The position numbers and the translations under genes are program-made. From Diadophis punctatus similis (Eukaryota > Chordata > Lepidosauria > Squamata > Dipsadidae): a stretch of DNA of 64,000 nt. This document shows, piece after piece, positions 45,313-55,235 of the stretch. The notes below the pieces were generated by a model, which saw only the letters and a program-made list of their open reading frames with translations, was not told the origin of the DNA and searched no databases. Location of the stretch: the NCBI GenBank assembly GCA_023053685.1, contig JALIGW010000001.1, positions 224,028,434 to 224,092,433 of the forward strand, read 5' to 3'. Position 1 is the first letter of the stretch. Each line of letters opens with the position of its first letter.

Positions 45313-47757
45313 ATGGCTGCAATGGAATTTAAGGAAAGCTCTGTGCCTCGTTTGGGCCAGAACAATTACATTGTTTGGGCTGCGAAAATGGAATGTTTGC
45401 TGAAAGCTAAAGAGCTGTGGTATATCATAGAAAATCCACCACAAGTGTTTGCAGCTGCTGATTAGAAAAGCCATGATCAAGCAATGGCTTATCTCATCTT
45501 GAATTTAGATGATGAACAATTTCTAAATGTTGCCAATTTACAGACTGCAAAGGAGGTTTGGTTGAAATTGAGAGCTGTGCACATGAATGTTTCTGCATGT
45601 AATATCGTGCAATTGTCGAGAAAACTTTACAGGGTCTGTTTGCAATGAGGCGAATCTGTAAAACAGTATTTAAATAAAATGCAAAGTTTATTTTTGGACT
45701 TAGAACAACATGGGATTAAATTCCCTGAGTCCCAGAAGGTTCTATTGGTGTTGAACAGTTTAGAAAAAACCTGGGACACAGTTTTTGCGATATTTGAGTG
45801 TAAGGAATAGCAAGACTTAAATTTTGAGGCTTCAAAGGCATGCTTGCTTAATGAGGAAGAAAAGCGCCAATTTAGGAGCAGCCACGAGGAGGTGAAATTC
45901 CTGAGGAGGGGGTCCAGACTGCAAGTCTCCGGAGAAGGAACAAGCAGCAGATGGGACCAAGTAACAACACAGGAAAGATTGTGCAAGCAGAGAGCTCAGC
46001 AAGAGAGAAATTGCTACATTTGTGGTGCAAGCACACATCTGAAAAGGAACTGTTTGCAGAGAAACAATTTGCAACAAAGGACAAGTGTGCAAGCAAAGAA
46101 AACTGATTTGCAAAAGGAACATTTTGGTGTTGCAAAAGTTTGCTATAGCAATAACAGAGACAAGTGGCTAATAGACACTAGGGCAAGTCAAACAATTGTT
46201 AATGGCTCTGAATTATTTAAAGGTTTGTTCCAGTAGCTCAAGAAGCTGTAGCCTTGGCAAATGGCCAGAAGGCAAAAGTCATTGGAAGAGGCAGTGTGAA
46301 AATTCCATATTTGGTATCAAGATTTACCGATGTGTTATGTGTACCTGAGATGGAACAAAATTTGTTAAGTGTGTCTAATTTAGAAAAGCAAGGTTTTGAG
46401 ACCACTTTTGTAAATGGGAAGTGTCTCATCAAAAGGAATGGGAATATATGTGCACAAGGCATAAAGGAGGATAAATCTTTATGTATTGCAGGGACAAAAG
46501 GTTCGACGTTCCCAGATATTTAAGAATGTTGCAGAGTATGATTTGTGCATTCATCTCCTGCACAGAAGACTTGGCCATGCTAGCTTGAAGGTTTTGCAGC
46601 AAATGCAAGAGTTTGCAGAAGGGCTAAATTTGAAGGGCTGCAAGGCATATTTGGACTGTGCAGTATGCAAAGCATCGAAGTCCAAGGCATTCCCAGTTAG
46701 CAAATATAGCACAAGACAAACAAAGAGAGCTCTAGAGCTGGTTCATGCAGATCTGGTGGGACCTATGTAAGCAGTTTAGGAGGAGCAAAGTGTGCGCTGG
46801 TCATTGTTGATGATTACAGCAGGTTTGGGTTTTGCTACTTGCTTAAGAGTAAAACAGAGGTGCTACAGCAATTTAAAAAATGGGTAAACTTTGTAGAGAG
46901 AAGGTACAAACAACAGGTGTGTCAGTTGCAAACTGACAGAGGTACTGAATTTATGTCAACAAAATTTCAACAGTGGTTGGGACAGTTGGGAATAAAACAC
47001 AGATGTACAAATCCTTACACAGCAGCAGAGAATGGCATAGCTGAAAGAAGGAATGGTGTTTTGCAAACAATAAAAGATACATTACTGGAGGATTCTGATT
47101 TGAGCAAGTCATATTGCGGTGAAGCCATATTGACTGCCAATTATTTAGTTAATAGGCTGTGGAGTTCCTCCATTAATAATACTCCATATGCAATTCTATA
47201 TGGGAGAAAGTCATCTCTGGCACATTTAAGAATATTTGGAAGTACTGCATGGGTACATATTCCGAAGGCAATCAGAAGAAAGGGACATCAAAAGGCTAAA
47301 AAGCTCAGGTTTGTGGGCTATGAGCCAGGGTCAAAAGGATATTGCTTTAAACAATGGAAGTAAAATAATTGTAATTTCAAGGTCTGCTAGTTTTGTAGAA
47401 CAAAATTGGGAAAGAATTAATGAAAATTCTGGGTATGTTCACTTAGTGGCGGTGATCTATTTAATGACAATAACTCATCTAAAGATGGAAAATTGCTAAT
47501 TGAAGATGTCAATGTTCAGGGAGGAGAGGCTGAACAAGACATGAAGCCAGAAAGGCTTGAAATACAGTCAATGCCACGTAGGTCAGAGCGATGTAACAAA
47601 GGGATTCCACCTGACAGGTATTCTGCCAGCAAGGTAAAAGTATGTAATGTGTGGTATGAGCCAAGAAGTTATAAAGAAGTGTTGGCATTACCAAAAGCTG
47701 AACAAGAAAGATGGATGGAGACCATGTATGAAATCCATGGGAGACCAATGACACTTT
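45313..47757 (+). pseudogene. Copia element 3, gag to start of reverse transcriptase, decayed
   Basis: Gag starts at the ATG near 45313 (MAAMEFKESSVPRLGQNNY IVW). The CCHC knuckle CYICGASTHLKRNC is near 46015. The protease site reads LIDTRAS near 46168, where the family has D-[ST]-G-A, so the catalytic Gly is lost. A pre-integrase domain (HRRLGHASL) and integrase (TDRGTEFMSTKFQQW, NPYTAAENGIAERRNG) follow. It ends at about 47757, just into reverse transcriptase. Several stops (45463, 45649, 45809, 46233) and frameshifts are present. No LTRs were found. It lies only about 20 bp from the linker exon donor. Confidence 0.85.
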
Positions 47758-47775
47758 GAATGATTCCAGCCTTAC

Positions 47776-47808
47776 CTGATAAATCTGGAAGTTGATGAGC
47801 ATCAACAT
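47776..47808 (-). CDS. 33-bp linker exon of NLRP-like gene
   Basis: On the minus strand CTTTTGTTGCAG precedes, and GTAAGG follows, 33 bases that read (D)VDAHQLPDLS. It enters and leaves in phase 1. This exactly fits the phase-1 donor of the PYD exon (54227) and the phase-1 acceptor of the NACHT exon (44543), giving one continuous frame across the three exons. Short exons between PYD and NACHT are known in NLRP genes. Too short to be found by frame length alone; the call rests on splice sites, phase and order. Confidence 0.8.
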
Positions 47809-47934
47809 CTGCAACAAAAGATAGACTAGAATTAGTGAAATACACATTATAAAAATGGGTAAGTCATAGAGTATTTTTTTTAAAAAAATTAGTAAATGCA
47901 TGGGTTTATAACTTCTATGAATGTCTAGCAATAG

Positions 47935-47998
47935 CAATATCACTTAAACTTATATATCACTTCACAGTGATTTATAGCCCTTTTTAAGTGGTTTACAA
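47935..47998 (-). repeat. SINE 3'-domain fragment
   Basis: TATATATCACTTCACAGTGA and AAGTGGTTTACAAAGTCAGC match the tail domain of the SINE at 16672-16740. The tRNA head is missing. Confidence 0.55.
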
Positions 47999-48779
47999 AG
48001 TCAGCATCTAATCTGTCAGGTCCTGGTGATTTATATTTGTCAAGATCAAACAGGTGTTCTCTTACCATTTTCTTGCTTATTTTAATTTTTATTTCTAGGC
48101 TGTCTTTTACAGTTATGTTTTGGGTAGATTGGGCTATAGTTTCTTTTTGTATGAAGACTGATGCAAAGAGTGAGTTAAGTAGCTCTGCTTTCTTTCTACT
48201 GCCTGTTACTTCCTTGCCATCTTATCTCTTTAGTTGACCAACTATTTCCTTGACTTTTTCCTTGTTATTTATATGTTGAAAGAAACTTTTTAAATTATTT
48301 TTTACTTTTGTTTCTTTCCATATTTTGTACTTGTCCCTTTTGTCTTTCAGTTTATCAAAGAGATCTTTGTACAACCATGCTGGTTTCTTCTTGGATTTCT
48401 TTTTCTTTTTCAGTGGTATTGTACTAGGGTGGGCTTTTATGATCGTATTTTTCAGAGTTTCCTGTGCTTCTTGAGTTGCTTTCCCTGTAGGATTTTTATC
48501 CATGGAATCTTTCCTGGGCTGTCTCTGAGTTTGTTAAAATCAGCTCTTTTAAAGATTAAGACACTGGTTGGATTATGTTCTATTACTTGTGTTTGCATTG
48601 TATTGAATTGTATTATCATGTGGTCACTCTCACCCAAATTTCAGCAACTTCAACTCCCTCTATCACTTCTCTATTAGTAAGAACTAGGTCTGGTATAGCT
48701 TTTTCTCTAGTTCCCTCCTCTGCCCTCCCATCCTCTTAGGATAACAAAATTGTTGGATAGGTTGGTTAGAGATCTGTTT

Positions 48780-50910
48780 GATCTCTCCCTTGCTGCCCTG
48801 GAATGGGACAACTCCATGCCACTAGCTTGGTGTGGCCTGCTGGTGGTGGCCTTCTTGCCACTACCAAGTCTCCTCTGCTAACTTGGTACTATTTCTTCAC
48901 AGGACATCTCAACACTGGAAATTCACTTTCGGGATTACTTGCTACAGGCGCTGGAGGGACAGCTGGGTGAGACAGCAAGTGAGTGAGCAAGCGGGCTGTC
49001 AGAGGGGAGCAACAATGGGTGGGCACTGGATGGAGAACAGGCACGAGGGTGAGCAAACGGGCTGTCAGAGGGTGGCAGTGGTAGGTTGGCTTTGCCCTGA
49101 ACACTGAACTGGCAGTTCAGCTGCAGCAGAGGAAGGGGTGCAGGTGGGGAGGAAGTGGAAGGGGGGCTTCCTATTTTGACACTCCTCGCCAGTGCCTCTG
49201 CACCTTGGGCCGCTCCAGTTGGGAAGCAAGTGAACAGGTCTTTAGAGGGCAGCATAGCAGCAGCACTGAGTGGGGTACTTCTCATTTTGACCCTCTTACC
49301 ACCGCTGTTGCCTCTGCAAATCGGTTCTGGACCGAATGGGCAGTTTGGCTGTGGTGGTGTGCGGGCAGTGGGCTTCTGCCACTCTGCAAGTTTTTAAAGT
49401 GCCATGGTCCTTCCAGTTTCTTTCTATGCTGCAGCTTTGCCAGGTTTTTTTTACAGTAATACACCTCTGCATCTTTTTTTTTGACAATTTTTTTTATTTT
49501 CTCCATCACTTCATATACAATTTAATACACATATTATACCTTAAGATATTATAATAAAAATACATATTTTTTCAATATAATCAATCATTCAAATATCAAT
49601 GTCTTATTCCTTGCCTCCTCAGTCATCAGTCTGTTCTACTTTATTCCATTACACTCCCCTCTCTCTATCTCCAACTTCTCCTCCTACTTTCTAACTCCTT
49701 CCCTCTTCCTCTACCTTCTCTACACCTTCTCTTCTTCCCCTTCTACTTCCTCTTTCACTTTCTTTACCTTTCCTTGAGTGCTTTTTATACTAACTCATTT
49801 TATATTTGACAGACTGATGTTAATCTCAATTTTAAACTAATCATATCTCTTTAAAAACAATTTTTAACCATTATAATTATATTATTATTCTTTTTATGTA
49901 GTGCTTTCTTCTAGGTATATGCTGCTATTTCCTTCTTATCTCCAAAAAAAAAGAAAAAAAAAGAAAAAAAATCCAATTTTCTAATTTTGTCATCTGGGAT
50001 ATTCACCAGTTAATTTCAAATTTCCTTCCAAATTGACCGCTTTTCGCTTAACTTCTCAAGATATTTACTGTCTCCTGCTTCTTAATTTTATGCCACATTG
50101 CTTCCTCTAATTCTTTAGTCTCTTTATTCATCGTTTCTATTTTTTATCCTTTGTTCTATCAAAAAACTAAATGCCCAATTATACTTTTAATTTCTCATAT
50201 TAATCATCAAAATTCTTTCTAATTGTATCCACTCCATAATTTTACATTTAAACCACTCTCATATATAAAAATAGTACACAATCATAATATACCATAATAT
50301 ATCAAAAAAAATAGAAAGGATTTTTTTTAAAGTACTGCTGCCACATTCTGAGGTTTTTTTGCCTTGTAGATGGGTGACAGTGTTGTAAAAAAACAACTTG
50401 CAGAGCTGCGGCGCTTTCAAAAAAACTTGCAAAGCCACAGCATGGGCAAAAAATCTGACAGAGCTGCAGAGCTTAAAAAAAATCTTGCAGAGTGAAAGAC
50501 GCGTTAGTGCCGCCCACATCCCACCACATCCAAACTGCCCGTTTGGGTTGAAGCCAAGGCTCAAAGGCAACGGAGGGAGGTCAAAATAGGAAGCCTCTGC
50601 CTACCGCTGCCTTCCCGTCCTCTATCCCATCCCCCACTGCAGCCAACCTACCGACACCACCCTCTGACAGCCTGCTCCCTCACCCTTCCACCCAGCTCTC
50701 CATTCAGCACCCCACCCAATACCTCTCCCCTCTGACAGCCCACTCGCTCACTCGTCCGCTTGCTTACATGGCTCTCCATCCAGCACCTGCAGTGAATTAT
50801 CCCTGCAGCGAATTTCCTGTGTTGAGATATCCTGTGAAGAAATGTCAGCTCTGAGTTGACAGAGGGGACTTGGAGGTGGTGAGAAGGCTGCCGAGCTAGC
50901 AACATCGAGT
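48780..50910. mobile_element. Fold-back element: inverted arms around an AT-rich core
   Basis: The arm at about 48815-49460 and its reverse complement at about 50335-50905 share ATTTCTTCACAGGA, GCGGGCTGTCAGAGGGG, the CAAACTGCCC region and TTGCAAAG...CACAG segments. They are diverged but clearly inverted. The 870-bp core (49470-50330) is T-rich on this strand, with (TTCTCTTCC)-like pyrimidine runs, and has no coding region. The element splits the endonuclease of the L3-like LINE. The ends are approximate and no target duplication was established. Confidence 0.65.
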
Positions 50911-50940
50911 AATCATAGATCCCTTGCTGCAGAGTTTGTC

Positions 50941-51146
50941 TCCTAGTTGATATCAGGATAGTTACAGTCTCCCATTACTACTGTGGCATACTTCCTACAT
51001 ATATTTATAAACTGGCTGGCAAAAAGTTCATCTATTTCTTCTGATTGCTTGGGTGGCCGGTAGTATACACCTATGGCAATGTCACTTTTTTTCCCTTTTA
51101 ACATGTTTAACATATTAACAGAGTTGGAAGGTACCTTGCAGGTCAT
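50941..51146 (-). pseudogene. L3-like LINE endonuclease fragment
   Basis: On the minus strand GVYYRPPKQSEEIDELF followed by VVMGDCNYPDIN is the central apurinic-endonuclease segment of CR1/L3 ORF2. The D-x-N metal site is kept, but the usual GDFN is GDCN. The frame is cut by the fold-back element. Confidence 0.75.
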
Positions 51147-51252
51147 CTAGTCCAACCCCCTGCCCAAGCAGGAGACCCCACATCTGCCTCTACCTAGGAT
51201 AGAACTCACAACCTCCTGATTGTAAGGCAAGAGCTCCACCTCTAGGCCACAG
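51118..51252 (-). mobile_element. tRNA-derived SINE with an L3/CR1 LINE tail
   Basis: On the minus strand GCTGCTGTGGCCTAGAGGTG begins a tRNA-like head; an A-box-like TGGCCTAGAGGTGG and a B-box-like GGTTGTGAGTTCTATCC are visible. The 3' part GGGGGTTGGACTAGATGACC ... CCTTCCAACTCTG equals the 3' end of the L3-like LINE at 13700-13745. It is a short chimeric SINE and not a working tRNA gene. Confidence 0.75.
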
Positions 51253-51259
51253 CAGCTGG

Positions 51260-51729
51260 TTCATATTCATATTCATATGGTTTATATTCACCGATATAAA
51301 TTCTCAGGTTATTTTATCTTTGATCATGTACATTTCTGTAGATATGTAGTGATTGTTTACATATAGTGCAACTCCACCTCCTCGTGTTTGTTTCTTTTGA
51401 ACAATTTGTATCCATCCATCAGTATATTCCAGTCATGAGTTTCACCGCACCAAGTTTCTGTAATGGCAACTATATCATACCACCTTGTGTACTATTGCTT
51501 CTAGTTCACCCTGCTTGTTCCCCAAACTTTGTATCAAAGCATCTGAAACATATGCCTGTTCATGTTTCCTGCATCTTCTACTTGGTGTTTGAGATTTTCT
51601 TTTTTCTCATCACTACCTACCTCATTGTTTGATTTGTTTTCTTTGGGTTTATGATTGGTTTTGTGTTCTAGAGTTTCTAAAGATTGGTCACCCTCCCCAC
51701 TCAATTTTAGTTTTAAGCCCTTCTGATGA
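51260..51729 (-). pseudogene. L3-like LINE ORF2 N-terminus (endonuclease start)
   Basis: The minus-strand frames read EQAYVSDALIQSLGNKQGEL, then an AIT-E-TW-like segment and YTDGWIQ with a GGGVALY motif. These correspond to the endonuclease N-terminus of CR1/L3 elements, with several frameshifts and stops. Confidence 0.65.
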
Positions 51730-52620
51730 GCCTGATACAGGTAATGCCCAGGTTACCTTAGTGAATGTTCAAAATTACGTGATAAGCACCCCATAGTGTT
51801 TACAAACTGTGAGATCATGTGAGATCGGTAGTGTGAGATCTCGTGCTACTGATCTTGTGTGATCTCGCATTTTAGGACTCTATTCTCTGCGAATTGAGGC
51901 ATGGACGTTTGCAAATAGAGAGAAAGCTTTGGTCCTTCAGGCCTTCCCTCCATTTGCCATTTCTTGTCGAAGCCTGCAGAGAGATTGCATTCCTGTAGGC
52001 TTTGGCAGTCCTTTGCAAAGTCCTTTGTTAGCACCAGCAGAGCTTGGAAGGGGCTGACGCCTCCCTCCAAAGCTCTGTTCCTACCAGCAAGGGCTTTTTG
52101 AAAAAAACTGATGAAGCTTACAGGGACGCAATCCTCAAGTGTTTGCCAATGAGAAAGGAGGCCCGGAGGCCCACACGCATCCTTCTGGGCCTCTTTTCTG
52201 CTGAGAGGGCTGCGCGCAGCCTCCTTTTTTGTTGCTGGAGTCATCATCAAGCAAGAAAGGAAGAAGCAGGCAAAGAAAAAGGGTGGAGAGGAGACAGATC
52301 TTCATAAGGTAAGTCACCCGGGGTGGCAGGATGCAATTGTGGGGACCCCAGGGGAAGGAGAATGAGGTATCTGTGGGTCGGGGGAGACCTCGGGTGCTCT
52401 TAAGCAGGTGACCTGTTCCATCACTAGGCTCCCCCATGGCCTTCCCCACCCTGAGATACCTCATGTGAACTTAACGAGCTGCACTTTCTGTTATTGAATG
52501 TGTGGGCGAAAGCAGGGAGTGATCTTGTTCAGGGTACGAGATTCACTCCCATGAATCCTCAGATTATGAATGGAATAGGCAGACTCCATTACATTTGTAA
52601 CTCGAGGACTACCTATACAT
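51730..52620 (+). mobile_element. DNA transposon-like repeat, copy 3
   Basis: The left end ACAGGTAATGCCCAGGTTAC and right end GTAACTCGAGGACTACCTAT form weak inverted termini. The right 300 bp is the repeat also at 7725-8012 (+) and 9507-9800 (-). It contains no transposase; the open frames near 51846-52464 are unconvincing. It interrupts the L3-like LINE. Confidence 0.6.
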
Positions 52621-52689
52621 TTTCCCCTGTTTTTGTGAGCTGCAGCCCATCCCTTGCCAAGAGTCCTTCATATAGGTAATACAGTCCAT

Positions 52690-53000
52690 GATCCAGGAAA
52701 CCAAAGTTCTCTTAGACACCAACCCTTTAGCCAGAAGTTAATTTCTAGAATTCTTTTTTCCCTCAATATGTGTTGACCTTCTGTTGGGAGTATGATGAGA
52801 ACAACACTTGTGCTCCTAGTTCCTTAACTTTTTTGCCTAGTTGCTCATAATCTTTCAAATATTGTGTTCAGGTTCTTTGTTGTGTCATTCATCCCTATGT
52901 GAAGGAGGAGAAAAGGGTAGTTATCTGTTGGCCTAATTAGTTTGGTGAAATTCTCTTTGATTTTTGCTCCAAGGGGACAACATACCAACCTAGATTGAAT
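52690..53000 (-). pseudogene. L3-like LINE ORF1, esterase-like region
   Basis: On the minus strand FLLLHIGMNDTTKNLNTIFE followed by RL has the GxND block of SGNH-fold esterases, known in ORF1 of several CR1-clade LINEs. Flanking sequence is decayed. Confidence 0.6.
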
Positions 53001-53409
53001 GTCTGGTCTGCAGATAGCTGGTTGTGTTCATCTGAGAATATAATCTGCTATCATCAGCACTCGCCTTCCTATTTTGGGGGAGGCAGTCTGGGGTACTTTT
53101 CTGTTTATCACAGATGTGTTTGATAATGTGACTTTTCAAGAGATATTTGATGATGTCTCTTTTTTAGGTGTCTGCATGTGTTTGAGGGGGAGGTTGTGAG
53201 TTTACGTGTTTTCATATAGGGGGAGAAATCGATTGCTCACTTGTAATGGGGCTACATTGAGATTGGTAAGATTGGGCAGTAGGGGCTTGATACATGTATG
53301 CTGCTTCTTTCTTTGATTGTCGTGTTTCCTTCTATGTGTGACATGCCTCCATTTATCTTCCTCCAAAGGTTTAGCCACAGGGTCAATTCCTCTAGGAGTT
53401 GCTTTTTCA

Positions 53410-53600
53410 TTATTTGGTTCGATTTGGATATAGCTTTGTTGCGTAGGTTGGAGTTTGGCTAGAGTTGCCTCTAAGATCCTTTCCTTTTTCTTCTAGTAGT
53501 CCATGTAGTTTACATTTAATACATTTATAATTTGGGTATTCTTTGGGCATAAGCACATACATTGAACATACATTGCATACAACAATAGTGTCAGTCACTG
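53410..53600 (-). pseudogene. L3-like LINE ORF1, N-terminal zinc finger
   Basis: CNVCSMYVLMPKEYPNYKCI KCK shows two CxxC pairs resembling the PHD-like finger at the start of CR1-clade ORF1, upstream in element order of the esterase region. Confidence 0.6.
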
Positions 53601-54226
53601 TTCCATGAGTTTGTTTCTTTCTTTGCTGGTTGTTTTAAGGGTTAATATATATATATATATGTAGGAGATTTTGTCTCAATATATATTTGAAGAAAAAATA
53701 TAGTTTAAAAATGTTTCATTTTGGTAGTTTATTGAAGGAATTAAGAGAATGCTGCCCCTTCTTTGTTCTCTGACGCCACCCAGCATTACATGCCCTGCTC
53801 TCTTCCCTAGTAGCAACAATAGCATCACCACCTATAAGATACCTTAATATTGTATTACGTCAGGTAGGATGCGGGAAAAAAGGATGGATTAAATTAAACT
53901 TTTAAAGATCTCCCTTACATTTAGATCAATGAACTAACAACTTTGGCTTGAACTTGGCCTATCCGTTTACTTTGACAGTGATAGGAAAATGCCAAGTTGA
54001 GTGACAGTACAGATCCTTCCCTTTGGTTTGATTCCAGGCTCAAGACAAGGAATCTCAGACTAGAAGGAAAGTCCCACTCAGAAATCCCAGGGAGCCACTG
54101 CCGATCCTAACCACCAACAACAAATCGGATGAACAAGATTCAGTGGCAAAGAAATGATAATGGATCTTTATTGCCATTTGATCTTAAGTAAAGAGAACAT
54201 TTCTGTAATATGTTGCGTTTTCTTAC
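53601..54226 (-). other. Intron after the PYD exon
   Basis: Unique-looking DNA with a short (TA)n near 53647; no exon or repeat recognised. Confidence 0.45.
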
Positions 54227-54523
54227 CTTTCTGTCCAGTTTCTTCAAGTTTTTTTGCAAGATCATTTCTGTTGCATTTTCGAAGGACAAGAATGCACACC
54301 TCTAGAGCATCTTCTGTATAATGTTGAATCAGGAGATCTGCAACTTTTTTTTGATCAGCTTTGTCCAGTGAAGCTTCAGGAATGTTTGGCCTTCCATCAT
54401 AATTAATTAATTTTAGCCTCCATTTAAATTCTGAAAATTGGCTGTCAATGAGTTCCTTCAATGCATTGTAAATATCTTCTTCCACGGTGTTATTCATTTC
54501 TGCTATGAGGAATTATATCTGAT
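54227..54523 (-). CDS. Pyrin-domain exon with start codon, NLRP-like gene
   Basis: The Pyrin domain is a death-fold module that recruits ASC to form inflammasome filaments. On the minus strand ATTTTAG precedes 54523. A 26-base 5' UTR leads to the ATG at 54497, and GTAAGA follows 54227. The 271 coding bases give 90 codons plus one base (phase 1). The sequence MNNTVEEDIYNALKELIDSQ, FSEFKWRLK, IPEASLDKADQKKVADLLIQ, HYTEDALEVCILVLRKCNRN shows the six-helix PYD pattern, including the FK(W/F)(R/K)L helix-2 motif. The acceptor upstream of the ATG implies a noncoding first exon, not found. Next exon: linker at 47776-47808. Confidence 0.93.
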
Positions 54524-55235
54524 CTAAAATTAAAATTAGAGAATTAAACTAATATGGAAAATGAAACTTGAAGGAAACAATATTAAAGTTAGTTCATTCA
54601 CAAAGGCACAGCAGTTTATTTATGATTTCATTCATACTGATTTGTGTATGTCACCTATTCCATACATTCTAGGCAGGCTATATTCCTAAAACATAGACAG
54701 CACTCATCCTGACCTGAGATGGCAAGCTATAACCAAGAAGCCTGTCCTTCAGGTTTTCACCTGTCTTTTCCAATGATGTGAACCCAGAGCTTTCCTCTTG
54801 ATTTGCACATAATGGACAGGCAGATTCCCCTTGAAGTAGCATATTCCTGTTTGGAGCCACACTATTCAGAAGGTGCAAAAACACTGTAAACGGTTCCTTG
54901 TAGATTGTCCAAAAGGAAGCCATGGAAATGTACAGGGTGTTCTCTCACTATGTAATCCCATTTAGGTCATTCATAAGAACAAACACTGTAACTTCCATCC
55001 CTGAACCCAGATCAGAAGAGATGCCGATACGGAAGTTGGAGATGGAATGATAAGTATCCAAATGACGACTATATATATACAAAAAATAGTAAAAACAAAT
55101 AGTAAAGGAAGAGGTATAGAAAAAAGTGTGGAAAATAATAGAAAGCCAAGAAGATGAAAAAAGACTAAAAGAAGCTATTTCTGACCTTTTTTTACAATAA
55201 TTACGATACCATTTCCCTCTCAAAATTACATAATA
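54524..55235 (-). other. Upstream intron, nothing recognised
   Basis: Region 5' of the PYD exon; first exon and promoter not identified. The minus-strand open frame 54678-54923 has no homology and no splice pairing. Confidence 0.4.

Larger units (their letters stand above)
48003..53600 (-). mobile_element. L3-like CR1 LINE, nearly whole but shattered
   Basis: Minus-strand pieces in element order: ORF1 zinc-finger region (about 53600-53410), ORF1 esterase-like region (about 53000-52690), ORF2 endonuclease (about 51600-50941 and 48740-48520), and the endonuclease-RT linker to 48003 (KKPAWLYKDLFDKLKDKRDK, then a KYKSPGPD-like motif). Interruptions are a DNA transposon (about 51730-52620), a SINE (51118-51252) and a fold-back element (about 48780-50910). 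The reverse transcriptase is missing at the left edge. Confidence 0.75.

Noticed and set aside
51180..51252. tRNA gene on the minus strand
   Set aside because: Chimeric SINE head with a LINE-derived tail.
54678..54923. Additional exon upstream of the PYD exon
   Set aside because: Open frame without homology or matched splice sites; it would precede the start codon exon.
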